A DNA stretch of 64,000 nt from Gemmatimonadaceae bacterium. Its GTDB lineage: Bacteria > Gemmatimonadota > Gemmatimonadetes > Gemmatimonadales > Gemmatimonadaceae. The notes under the pieces were generated by a model, which was given only the letters and a program-made list of their open reading frames with translations, had not been told where the DNA came from and searched no databases. The position numbers and the translations under genes were made by a program. The stretch covers positions 248,001 to 312,000 of the forward strand of contig JAICWO010000002.1 in assembly GCA_025934775.1 (NCBI GenBank). Direction: 5' to 3'. Positions within the stretch are counted from its first letter, which is position 1, and each line of letters starts with the position of its first letter. Positions 44,331 through 53,100 of the stretch are shown one piece after another.

Positions 44331-44480
44331 GGAACGGTACTACAATTGAGCGGAGAACGAGCGAAGTTAGCGAATGACTTTGCGGGCGGGTGAGCACCTG
44401 ATCGAGAAGGAGCTGACGTTCTCGACCATCGGTGCGTTCGTTCGCTCCCTTCGTTGACTTCCGCTCAATTGTAGTTCCCC
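44331..44480. repeat. 150-bp inverted-repeat element with ACTACAATTGAGCGGA arms
   Basis: ACTACAATTGAGCGGA (44339-44354) and its perfect inverse (44460-44475) enclose about 105 bases in which further GAACGAGCGAA/TTCGTTCGCTC segments can pair. The ends match the element at 10989-11084. It follows the serine hydrolase gene and may end its transcript; bases 44481-44531 hold nothing else recognisable. Confidence 0.8.
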
Positions 44481-44531
44481 CCCGCCCAATCCACCTCGGA
44501 GGCAACGCCGCTGGCGCCGAGCGACGGGATC

Positions 44532-44560
44532 TTGACGCCGCGCCCGACGCGCATTATCCT
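44532..44560 (+). promoter_or_regulatory. Sigma70-type promoter of the methionine operon leader
   Basis: TTGACG (44532-44537), a 17-base spacer and TATCCT (44555-44560) match the vegetative consensus well. Transcription would start near 44567, about twelve bases before the riboswitch. Confidence 0.65.
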
Positions 44561-44578
44561 CAGCGCACAATCGATCGA

Positions 44579-44627
44579 CCGTGGTGATTTGCCGCCTATT
44601 GCCGCCACGTAAAACAAAGTGCTAAAA
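44579..44627 (+). ncRNA. SAM-II riboswitch aptamer (SAM_alpha)
   Basis: The sequence fits the SAM-II pattern from memory. Stem CGTGG (44580-44584) pairs with CCACG (44605-44609). The conserved TGATTTG follows the first strand and TTGC stands in the loop. TAAAACAAAGTGCTAAAA after the stem supplies the pseudoknot strand with the invariant GCTAAA. A terminator follows within eight bases, so SAM binding should favour termination. The downstream genes are metX-, metB- and hom-like, the usual targets of this class. Confidence 0.88.
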
Positions 44628-44633
44628 CGCGAC

Positions 44634-44670
44634 AAGCCCGGCGGCTGTTTCCGCCCGGGCTTTTTCGTTT
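44634..44670 (+). terminator. SAM-II expression-platform terminator
   Basis: AAGCCCGGCGG (44634-44644) pairs with CCGCCCGGGCTT (44651-44662) with one bulged base, followed by TTTTTCGTTTT. It lies directly after the aptamer. Confidence 0.88.
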
Positions 44671-44698
44671 TCGGCTTCTACTTCGCTCAACACGCTCG

Positions 44699-44794
44699 AT
44701 GATCATCTCGATGCGCCGGATGCAGATGCGAATGTCGATGGCGGCCGCTTCTCTCGCGAGAGGATCGGACGGGCGACATCGCTTGCGCGCATAG
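44699..44794 (+). CDS. Candidate methionine leader peptide of the metX-metB-hom operon
   Basis: A 31-codon frame has ATG at codons 1, 5, 8, 10, 12 and 14 (MIISMRRMQMRMSM) and stops at 44792. CTCTC (44751-44755) can pair with GAGAG (44758-44762), and GAGAGG (44758-44763) with CCTCTC (44832-44837) at the tip of the next terminator. A ribosome slowed at the Met run would cover the first segment and favour the second pairing, preventing termination. GCTCGATGA (44694-44702) and TCATCGAGC (44796-44804) are perfectly complementary and would close the whole region when it is not translated. No ribosome site is visible, which is the main weakness. Confidence 0.5.
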   Translation: MIISMRRMQMRMSMAAASLARGSDGRHRLRA

Positions 44795-44821
44795 CTCATC
44801 GAGCACACGCATACGCGGTTC

Positions 44822-44856
44822 AACCCCCGGGCCTCTCAGAGGCTCGGGGGTTTTCG
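44822..44856 (+). terminator. Second leader terminator before metX
   Basis: AACCCCCGGGCCTC (44822-44835) pairs with GAGGCTCGGGGGTT (44839-44852) over 14 positions with one G-T pair and a three-base loop, followed by a short T run. It ends about 20 bases before the metX ribosome site. Confidence 0.82.
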
Positions 44857-44887
44857 CTGTTCGTGAATCGCGGATCGAGGAATCGGC

Positions 44888-45802
44888 ATGGCTGAACTAC
44901 CAAACTTCGAGGTCGTTGGACCGGACGATGCGCCGCTCGTCGTCGTGCTCGGCGGGATCTCCGCCTCGCGCCATGTCGCGGCGCACTCGGCGGATCCCGC
45001 GCCCGGCTGGTGGGAGGAGATCGTCGGCCCCGGCCGCGCGATCGACACCGATCGGCTGCGCGTCCTCAGCATCGACTATCTCGACGGCGGCCGCGGGAGC
45101 GACGGCCGGCCGAAGCGCACCGTCTCGACGCGCGATCAGGCGGACGCGATCGCGCGCGTGCTGAGCGAGATCGCCGTGCTTCGCGCGCACGCGTTCGTCG
45201 GCGCGTCATACGGCGGCATGGTCGCGCTGGCGTTCGGCGCAACCTACCCGGCCCGCGCGCGCCAGCTCGTCGTCATCAGCGCGCCGCACGAGCCCCACCC
45301 GATGAGCACCGCGCTGCGCGCGCTCCAGCGCCGCATCGTGCAGCTCGGGATCGACACGGGCGAGGCGACGGAGGCGTTGGCGATCGCGCGCGGGCTCGCG
45401 ATGACGACGTATCGCTCCGCGCGCGAGTTCGGCGAGCGGTTCGACGCCGATCCGATCGAACGGACCGCGAACGACGCGATCTTCCCGGTCGAGGGCTACC
45501 TGCGTCACCACGGCGAGAAGTTCGCAGCGACGTGGACGCCCCATCGCTTCCTCGCGCTCTCCCTCTCGGCCGATCTCCACCGCATCGACCCGGCGGCGAT
45601 TCGCGCGCCGACGCTGCTCATCGCCGCCCAAGGCGACGCGATCGTCCCCGGCGAGCAGATGGCCGCGCTGTCCGCGCGACTCGTCGCACCGCACCAACTC
45701 GTCGAGCTGCCGACCAAGTGCGGCCACGACGCATTTCTCACCGAACCGGAGGCGCTCGGGCGCCTCCTCAGAACATCCCTGGCCACCACGAGACTCTCAT
45801 GA
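44888..45802 (+). CDS. metX: Homoserine O-acyltransferase-like protein (MetX family, alpha/beta hydrolase)
   Basis: This is a 304-residue alpha/beta-hydrolase-fold acyltransferase with nucleophile Ser107 (GASYGGM), a late Asp in AAQGDAIVPGEQM and His in CGHDAFL. It would acylate homoserine from acetyl- or succinyl-CoA, the first committed step of methionine synthesis. It is shorter than typical MetX (about 350-380 residues), mainly in the lid. GAGG stands seven bases before the ATG. It opens a three-gene operon overlapping metB by ATGA, behind a SAM-II riboswitch. Acyl preference cannot be read. Confidence 0.85.
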   Translation: MAELPNFEVVGPDDAPLVVVLGGISASRHVAAHSADPAPGWWEEIVGPGRAIDTDRLRVLSIDYLDGGRGSDGRPKRTVSTRDQADAIARVLSEIAVLRAHAFVGASYGGMVALAFGATYPARARQLVVISAPHEPHPMSTALRALQRRIVQLGIDTGEATEALAIARGLAMTTYRSAREFGERFDADPIERTANDAIFPVEGYLRHHGEKFAATWTPHRFLALSLSADLHRIDPAAIRAPTLLIAAQGDAIVPGEQMAALSARLVAPHQLVELPTKCGHDAFLTEPEALGRLLRTSLATTRLS

Positions 45803-47004
45803 GCACCGTTGATACGCGCAGCCAGACCCGCGCCGTGCGCGCCGCCATCGCCACCGACCGCGAGCACGGCGCGGTCGTGCCGCCGATCCATCTCTCGTCG
45901 ACGTTCGCGTTCGAGGGCTTCGGGAAGCCGCGGACGTTCGACTACACGCGGAGCGGCAACCCCACGCGCTCGCAGCTCGCCGACGCGCTCGCGGCGCTCG
46001 AGGGGGGCGGCCGCGGCGTCGTCACGAGCACCGGCATGTCGGCGGTGACGCTCGTGCTGCATCTCCTCCGGCCCGGCGACACGATCGTCGCCGCGCACGA
46101 CTGCTACGGCGGCACGCAGCGCCTCCTGCGCGCGCTCGCGGCCAAGCAGCACTTCACGCTGCAGCTCACCGACCTCACATCAGAGAATGCTGATGCCGAG
46201 ATCGCGCGGCTCCGGCCGCGGATCGTGTGGGTCGAGACGCCGAGCAATCCGCTGCTGCGCATCACGGACATCCGGCGGGTCGCGGACGCGGGGCACGCGG
46301 CCGGCGCGCTCGTCGTCGTCGACAACACCTTCCTCTCGCCCGCGCTCCAGCAGCCCATCGCGCTCGGCGCCGATCTCGTCGTGCACTCCACGACCAAGTA
46401 CCTCAACGGCCACAGCGACGTCGTCGGCGGCGCGGTCGTCGCGAGCGACGGCTCGCTCGGCGATGAGCTGACGTGGTGGGCGAATTGTCTCGGCATCACC
46501 GGGGCGCCGTTCGACAGCTACCTCACGCTCCGCGGCGTGCGCACGCTGCACGCGCGGCTCGATCACCATCTCGCCAACGCGAGCGCCTGCGTCGACGCGC
46601 TGTGCGCGCACGACGCGGTAGCCAACGTCTACTATCCCGGATTGCCCACCCACCCGGGGCACGCGATCGCCGCGCGCCAGCAGCGCGGCTTCGGCGCGAT
46701 GATCAGCTTCGAGGTCGTCGGCGGCACGGCGGGCGTGGAGTGCCTCGCGTCGCAGCTCGAGTACTTCACGCTCGCCGAGTCGCTCGGCGGCGTGGAAAGC
46801 TTGATCGCGCATCCGGCGACGATGACGCACGCGTCGATGGACGCCGCGGCGCGCGCCGACGCCGGCATCAAGGACTCGCTCGTCCGCATCTCGGTCGGGA
46901 TCGAAGGAGCGAGCGATCTCGTGGACGATCTCACGCGCGCGCTCGACGTCGTCGCGGCGCGCTTTGTCGCTGAACGCAAGTGCGAGGAGGTCGCGGTCGC
47001 ATGA
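45799..47004 (+). CDS. metB: Cystathionine gamma-synthase/O-acylhomoserine-dependent PLP enzyme
   Basis: This is a 401-residue Cys/Met-metabolism PLP enzyme. The PLP lysine is Lys200 (HSTTKYLNGHSD), with YTRSGNPTRSQL near 49-60 and the late ESLIAHPATMTHAS substrate block. It joins activated homoserine to cysteine (cystathionine route) or sulfide (direct route); the family call does not separate these. Its ATG overlaps the metX stop and its stop overlaps the hom start, giving a fully coupled operon. An upstream in-frame extension within metX is rejected. Confidence 0.92.
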   Translation: MSTVDTRSQTRAVRAAIATDREHGAVVPPIHLSSTFAFEGFGKPRTFDYTRSGNPTRSQLADALAALEGGGRGVVTSTGMSAVTLVLHLLRPGDTIVAAHDCYGGTQRLLRALAAKQHFTLQLTDLTSENADAEIARLRPRIVWVETPSNPLLRITDIRRVADAGHAAGALVVVDNTFLSPALQQPIALGADLVVHSTTKYLNGHSDVVGGAVVASDGSLGDELTWWANCLGITGAPFDSYLTLRGVRTLHARLDHHLANASACVDALCAHDAVANVYYPGLPTHPGHAIAARQQRGFGAMISFEVVGGTAGVECLASQLEYFTLAESLGGVESLIAHPATMTHASMDAAARADAGIKDSLVRISVGIEGASDLVDDLTRALDVVAARFVAERKCEEVAVA

Positions 47005-48185
47005 GCACATCACTCGTCGTGACCGAACCGGTCAGCAAAGCCAAGCCGCACTGTACGGACATCGTGCTGCTCGGCGTGGGCTCGATCGGGCGCGAGCTGC
47101 TCGGCCAGCTCGCGTCGACGAAGAACGGCATCTCGGCCAAGCTTCGCGTCTGCGCGCTCGTCGACAGCGATGGATATGTCCTCGATGCGGCGGGGCTCGC
47201 GCGCAAAGCGATCCTCTCGATCTGCGCGCACAAGCGCGGCGGCGATCAACTCAGAACGTCGGAGCTCGGGCGGCCGGCGAATCCGGCGGACGCGGTCGCG
47301 TTCATCGCCGCGCAGCTCACCGGCCGCGTCGTACTGATCGACGCGACGGCGGCGGACACGCAGGACATTCTGGAGATCGGCCTCGAGCGCGGGTGGGACG
47401 TGATCCTCGCCAACAAGGTGCCGATCGCCGGCGGGCAGGGACGCGTCGATCAGCTCTATTCAGTCGCGCGCGAGGGCGGCGCCGAGATTCTGCACGAAGC
47501 GACCGTGGGCGCGGGACTGCCCGTGATCGACACGCTGCGCAAGCTGATCGAAGCGGGCGACAAGGTGAGCGCGATCGAGGGATGTCCGTCCGGCACGCTC
47601 GGCTTTCTCTTCGGCCAGCTCGGGCGCGGCCACACGTTCTCCGAGGCCCTGCGCGACGCGATCGTGGCGGGCTACACCGAGCCTGATCCGCGCATCGATC
47701 TCTCGGGGCTCGATGTCGCGCGCAAGGCGTTGATCCTCGCGCGCATCATCGGCTTCCGCGGCGATCTCGACGCGGTGCGCGTGGAGTCGCTCGTGCCGCC
47801 GTCCTTGCGCGACCTGGCGGTCGACGAGTTCCTGGCGCGCGCGTCCGAGCTCGATGCGTATTGGGCGGAGCGCGTCGAGGCGGCGCGGGCGCGCGGCTGC
47901 GTGCTGCGCTACCGGGCGCGCGTGACGCGGCGGAGCGTGCGCGTGGGGCTCGCGGAAGTGCCGGTGACGGATCCTCTGAGTTTGCTCAACGGAACGGACA
48001 ATCAGTTTTCGTTCACGACGGCGCGATACAAGGCGAATCCGCTCGTGATCACCGGGCCCGGCGCGGGGCCGGCGGTGACGGCGGCGGGGGTGTACAACGA
48101 TCTGCTGCGTGTGATCGCGGAGCGCGCCGTGCGCGCCGCGCCAGCCGTCACGGCTGCCTTGCGCGCACCACGGCGATGGCAATGA
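47001..48185 (+). CDS. hom: Homoserine dehydrogenase
   Basis: This is a 394-residue NADP-type homoserine dehydrogenase with the nucleotide-binding GVGSIGRELLGQL near 25-37, then IDATAADTQDI, VILANKVPIAGGQG and EATVGAGLPVIDTLRKLI. The catalytic region contains EGCPSGTLGF and EPDPRIDLSGLDVARKALILAR. It lacks a C-terminal ACT domain, so feedback inhibition by threonine is less likely and control may be mainly at the leader. It supplies homoserine to MetX and is coupled by ATGA to metB. Confidence 0.93.
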   Translation: MSTSLVVTEPVSKAKPHCTDIVLLGVGSIGRELLGQLASTKNGISAKLRVCALVDSDGYVLDAAGLARKAILSICAHKRGGDQLRTSELGRPANPADAVAFIAAQLTGRVVLIDATAADTQDILEIGLERGWDVILANKVPIAGGQGRVDQLYSVAREGGAEILHEATVGAGLPVIDTLRKLIEAGDKVSAIEGCPSGTLGFLFGQLGRGHTFSEALRDAIVAGYTEPDPRIDLSGLDVARKALILARIIGFRGDLDAVRVESLVPPSLRDLAVDEFLARASELDAYWAERVEAARARGCVLRYRARVTRRSVRVGLAEVPVTDPLSLLNGTDNQFSFTTARYKANPLVITGPGAGPAVTAAGVYNDLLRVIAERAVRAAPAVTAALRAPRRWQ

Positions 48186-48444
48186 TCGCCGCGAACATGA
48201 GGCCGAGGAGCGTCAGACACACCTTCATGAGCGGGTCCATGAACGGCGCTGGACCGGTCGTGGTGGCTACGTCGACCGTTGGCAGCAGCCCCCGCGCGCG
48301 CTCGTAATCCTCTTCCGGAACGAAGATGCGCATCCCCTGTTCGCCCGTCGGATCGTTCGTCGAGTACCGAATGCCCGCCGCGTCCAGCGCGACACACACG
48401 CTGAGCCCGTAGTCCATTCGCCACGTATAAACCAGCTCGCGCAT
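48148..48444 (-). CDS. DUF2007-like small membrane-anchored protein
   Basis: This is a 98-residue protein with a strong GGAGG site seven bases before the ATG. Residues 1-58 (CVALDAAGIRYSTND, then FVPEEDYERARGLL) resemble the DUF2007 'prokaryotic signal transducing' fold. A C-terminal span follows at about 70-92. Its 3' end overlaps the end of hom by 38 bases on the opposite strand, so the two transcripts are antisense at their ends. Function unknown. Confidence 0.75.
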   Translation of the reverse strand: MRELVYTWRMDYGLSVCVALDAAGIRYSTNDPTGEQGMRIFVPEEDYERARGLLPTVDVATTTGPAPFMDPLMKVCLTLLGLMFAAIIAIAVVRARQP

Positions 48445-48488
48445 CCGGTATCCTCCACGCGGTCGCCGACCGCGTCGTGCGATGCGTG

Positions 48489-49061
48489 CTACGGCGCCTT
48501 CGCGAAGCGAAGGGCCGCGGAGTCGATGCAATATCGCAAGCCCGTCGGTCGCGGACCGTCGTCGAACAGATCGCCCAGGTGCGCGTCGCAGCGACGACAG
48601 TAGACCGGACTGTCCGTGTAGCCGTGGCTCGCCGCGCCGTGGATGATGTTCTCTGCCGCGATCTCGCGCCAGAAGCTCGGCCACCCGGTGCCGGCGTCGA
48701 ACTTCGTCTCCGAGCTGAACAGCGCGTTGTCGCAGCACACGCATCGGTAGACGCCGCGGTCGTGCACGTTCCAATAGGCGCCGCTGAACGCGCGCTCGGT
48801 GCCTGCGTGCCGCGTGCAGACGTACGCTTCCGGCGAGAGCTGCGTGCGCCACTCGCCATCGCTCTTCACGAGTTTGGCGACGCGCCGCGTCTTGCCCCGC
48901 CGGCCGGCATCATCGAATTCTATGATGGTGACTTCATCGACCCGGAGCAGGGAATCGCCGAGCGCGGCGCGTGACACGCGTGACAACGGAATCGCCGCGC
49001 CGAGGCTGGCGAGGCCTCGAACGAACGCGCGTCGGTCGACTGGTCTTCCTGAATCGATCAT
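48489..49061 (-). CDS. msrB: Peptide-methionine (R)-S-oxide reductase, Tat-exported
   Basis: This is a 190-residue MsrB with a twin-arginine-like leader (DRRAFVRGLASLGAA, 9-23), so it likely repairs oxidised Met in the periplasm. Zinc ligands are Cys107/Cys110 and Cys155/Cys158, and the catalytic Cys is Cys178 in GLRYCIDSAALRF. GTGWPSFW and HGYTDSPVYCRRCDAHLG are conserved. It is followed on the same strand by the DUF2007-like gene after about 45 bases. Confidence 0.94.
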   Translation of the reverse strand: MIDSGRPVDRRAFVRGLASLGAAIPLSRVSRAALGDSLLRVDEVTIIEFDDAGRRGKTRRVAKLVKSDGEWRTQLSPEAYVCTRHAGTERAFSGAYWNVHDRGVYRCVCCDNALFSSETKFDAGTGWPSFWREIAAENIIHGAASHGYTDSPVYCRRCDAHLGDLFDDGPRPTGLRYCIDSAALRFAKAP

Positions 49062-49270
49062 GGCTCCTCGACGGCGGAGAAGTGCCGGCAGCTACTCGTG
49101 CCGCGAACGAACCGCCGAATGCAGGCGAAGGTTTGGCACGAGGTTAAGAAAACCCTCAGGACGCTTCCGGTGCAACCGCGGCCAACGTCGTCCCGCTCAT
49201 CCGCGGTCTTCGATACCGGGACGAAACTTGCACGCCCAATTCCTGGGAACATCGAAGACGAGGAGCAGTC

Positions 49271-50173
49271 GTGACACCGAACCAAGCGACCCCCCACTCC
49301 GCTACGCCGGCGGCGCATGCCGGCGCGATCACCATCGGCGGCGAGCTCCACGTGAACCGCATGGGCTTTGGGGCGATGCGGATCACGGGGCAGGGCATCT
49401 GGGGACCGCCAACTGACCGCGGCGAGTGCGTGCGCGTATTGCGCCAGGCCGTGGAGCTCGGCGTGAATTTCATCGATACCGCAGACTCGTACGGGCCGTT
49501 CGTGTCCGAGGAGATCATCGCCGAGGCGCTGCACCCGTACCCGGCCGACCTCGTCATCGCGACCAAGGGCGGGCTCGAGCGGCCTGGGCCGAACAAGTGG
49601 ACGCCCAACGGCCGCCCCGAACATCTGCGCCGCTCGCTGGAGGGCAGCCTCAAGCGACTCAAGCGCGACCGCATCGACCTCTGGCAGTTGCACCGCATCG
49701 ACTCGACCATTCCCGCGGACGAGCAGTTCGATGTCCTGCGCGAGTTCGTGCGTGACGGAACAGTGCGGTGCATCGGACTGTCCGAGGTGAACGCGAAGCA
49801 GATCGAGCAGGCCGCGCAGTTCGTCGAGGTAGCGTCGGTGCAGAACCGTTACAACATCGTCGATCGCGAGTGGGATGACGTGGTCGACTACTGCCAGCGC
49901 CACGGGATGGCCTTCATCCCGTGGTTCCCGCTCGCCGCCGGCTCGATCGAGAGCTCGAGCGACAACGCGAACGCGCATCAGATCATCGAACGCGTGGCGA
50001 AACGGCACCACGCGACGGCGATGCAGATCGCGCTCGCCTGGCTGCTCGCGCGCTCGCCGGCGACGGTCGTCATCCCCGGCACCTCGAAGACGGACCACGT
50101 CGGCGAGAACATTCGCGCGGCGGAGATCGAATTGAGCGAAGACGAATTACAAGAGTTGAATCAACTCGGCTGA
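49271..50173 (+). CDS. Aldo/keto reductase
   Basis: This is a 300-residue NADPH-dependent TIM-barrel reductase. The catalytic set is Asp-Tyr in FIDTADSYGPF (about 67-77), Lys in IATKGGLE and His in LWQLHRID. The cofactor region is near the C-terminus (TVVIPGTSKTDHVGENIRA). It starts at GTG with GAGGAG upstream. It is monocistronic and divergent from msrB. The substrate is unknown; relatives reduce small aldehydes and ketones. Confidence 0.92.
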   Translation: MTPNQATPHSATPAAHAGAITIGGELHVNRMGFGAMRITGQGIWGPPTDRGECVRVLRQAVELGVNFIDTADSYGPFVSEEIIAEALHPYPADLVIATKGGLERPGPNKWTPNGRPEHLRRSLEGSLKRLKRDRIDLWQLHRIDSTIPADEQFDVLREFVRDGTVRCIGLSEVNAKQIEQAAQFVEVASVQNRYNIVDREWDDVVDYCQRHGMAFIPWFPLAAGSIESSSDNANAHQIIERVAKRHHATAMQIALAWLLARSPATVVIPGTSKTDHVGENIRAAEIELSEDELQELNQLG

Positions 50174-50174
50174 C

Positions 50175-53100
50175 TCACGGCGTCTTCACGTCGATCCCGG
50201 CCTGCTTGAGCGCCTCGAGCAGCGCCGGCAGATCGGCGCTCTGGACTTTCTTCACGCGCGCCGCGGCCTTGTCGAGATCCGCCGGCAGCATCTGCACGAG
50301 CTTTTTCTGCGCCGGGTTGGGGTTGAACGTGACGTTGAGCATCTCGGTCGTCGTGCCGAGCTTGGCCTGAATCGTCTCCGGCGTCTGCGACGGCGCGGGA
50401 TTCTGATCTTCCTCATTGGCCGGCGGCGCCGCGGCCGCGGCCGGAGCGCCCGGTGCCCCGCCGGCACGCCTCGGCGCGCCGGATTGCACCACGCCGGCGC
50501 GGCCGCCGCCTCGCCCGCCGCGACCCGCGGCCTCGGCGAGGGCGTTGGTCGGCGCGCCGCCAAAGGCCGCTCCGCCCCGGCCGCCGCGTCCACCCGCGGC
50601 CCCGATCTCCTTCGTCAGGTCCGCAAGCTCTTTATCCATCGCGGCGATCTTCGTCTTGAGCTCGGGCGTCAGCTTCGCGCTCGTGTCCGCGACGCGCTTC
50701 GCCGCGGCGACCGCGCGCTGCACGGTGTCGAGCCGCGCCTGCTCGTCGCGCAGCCGCGTCTGGAGCTTCACGACGCTGAGCCGGAACGCGTAGAGCTGCT
50801 TGAGCTCGGCGTCGCTCATGACGACGAGCGGGTCTTTATACATCGTGAATGATTGTTCTAGCACGGTCGGAGCGCCCGACTTGGGCGCCACGGTGAGCCG
50901 CGCGACGTAGCGGCCCGGGTTCGCCGGGAACATGTTCGTGTTGCCCCGCCCGCCGAATCCGCCGAACGCGCCGCCGCCCGCTCCGCCGCGGCCCGCGGAA
51001 TCCGCCGCGCCGCCAGGGCCCCCACGTCCGCCGCCGAAGCCACCGCGGCCGCGCGCCGTAGTCGCCGTATCAACTGGCCCCGTGAGCGGCGGCCCGACGC
51101 GCGCGTCCCACACGACGCGGTGCAGCCCCGGCGTCTTGGGCGCCGTGACGTCGCGAATCACCGTGCCGCTCGCGTCGACGATCGACAGCGTGACCGTGGC
51201 GCCGCTCGGGACGGTGTTGAGCAAATACGTAATCCGCGTGCCGGGCTCCGGATTCTCGCCGGTGAACCCGCGCGTGCCCATGCCCGAGTTCTTACTCGTG
51301 TTCGGCTGGAACAGCAGCTCGTCGCGGACGGGATAGAGATACGCCACCTGCGCCGCCTTCGCCCTGGCGAGTTGCTCGAGGGGCGTGATGTCGTCGAGGA
51401 TGTAGACGCCGCGGCCGTGCGTGCCGAGCACGAGATCGTTCTCGCGCTGCTGAATCGCGATGTCGTCCACCGGCACGCCGGGGAGACCGCCCTCGAGCTG
51501 CGTCCAGTGCGCGCCATCGTCGACCGTGAAGAACACGCCGAACTCCGTGCCCGCGAAGAGCAGGTTGGGCTGGCGCGGATGCTCGCGCACCACCTGCACG
51601 GATCCTTCCGCCGGAAGATTTCCCGTGATCGACGTCCAGCTGGTGCCGTAGTCGGTGCTCTTCACGATGTACGGCTTGAAATCGTTGCTGCGGTGGCCGT
51701 CGAGTGTGGCGTAGAGCGTTCCTTCGTTCGCCTTCGACCAGACGACGCGGCTCACGTACGTGGTGTCGGGGACGCCGGGGAATGCGTCGGACTTGTGCCA
51801 CGTCTTGCCGCCGTCGCGCGTCACCTGAATCAGCCCATCGTCCGTGCCGACCACGATGAGCCCGGCGCGGAACGGCGACTCGTCGAACGTCGTGACGTTG
51901 CTGAACTCCGCCGTGCCTTCGTTGCGGCCGAGGGCGGTGGAGTCCGGGACGGCGCCGCGGAGCGGCAGCTCGTCGCGGTCGATGTTGCGCGTGAGGTCGG
52001 GGCTGATCGTCTGCCACGTGTCGCCGCGATCAGTACTCTTGAATAAGTAGTTCGCGGCCATGTACACCGTGCCGGCACTGTGGCGCGACGGCACGATCGG
52101 AGCGCTCCAGTTGAAGCGGTAGCGGGTGCCGGCCGGCGGTACGGGCTTGATGTTCTTGTTCTGCCCCGTGCGCGCGTCGTAGCGCACGACGCCGCCCTGC
52201 TGCATCTCGGCGTACACGAAGTTGTGATCGTAGAAATCGGGGACCGCGTAGAAGCCGTCGCCGCCCGCCATGCGCGCCCAATCGGCATTGCTCGGCCCGA
52301 AGGCGTTGCGCGTGCGGCTCGGCCCCCACCACGTCTGGTTGTCCTGCAGGCCGCCGTACACGTTGTAGAACGGCTGCGCGTCGTCGACCGAGACGGTATA
52401 GAACTGTCCCGCGACGATGCTCTCGACGTGATCCCACGTCTTGCCCGCGTCCCACGACAGATACAGACCGCCGTCGCCGCCCAGGATCATCTGCTGCGGA
52501 TTCGCGTCGTTGATCCAGAGCGCGTGGTGATCGCTGTGCACGCCGCCCGCCGCGAACGGCGTGAGCGTCTTGCCGCCATCGTGCGATTCGCGCGACGACG
52601 CGTTGAGCGTCACCACGTGCTCGGGGTCCGACGGGTCGCAGCGCACCTGGCTGTAGTACCACGCGGTGCCGTTCTGATTGTTGACCTGCCGCCACGTCGC
52701 GCCCGCGTCGTCGCTGCGATACAGACCGTTGCCCGGCGCCTTGGCGTGCACGATCGCGTACACCGTCTGCGGCCGCGATTCGCACACCGCGAGCCCGATG
52801 CGGCCGATCTCCCCGGTCGGGAGTCCGCGCGAGAGCTTGTTCCACGTCTTGCCGGCGTCGGTCGTCTTGTAGATCCCGCTCTCCGTGCCCGCGGGCAGGA
52901 AGCCGTACTCGCGGCGCTCGCGCTCGAGCGACGACGCGTAGAGCACGTCGGGGTCGGCCGGGTCCATTACGAGATCGCTAAAGCCCGTGTACTTGCTGAT
53001 CTCCTTCGTGTTCGTCCACGTCTTTCCGCCGTCGGTCGTCTTGAAGAGCCCGCGCTCGCCACCCGACGCCCAGAGGGGGCCCAGGGCCGCGACGTACACC

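Noticed and set aside
44694-44804. A second metabolite riboswitch (for example SAM-I, SAM-V or T-box) between the two leader terminators
   Set aside because: A 9-bp closing stem exists, but no SAM-I, SAM-V or T-box consensus segments are present. The Met-rich frame explains the region better.
45010-45798. A 263-codon extension in front of metB
   Set aside because: It lies within metX in another frame and is Arg-rich. The ATG at 45799 gives the family start and the usual four-base overlap.
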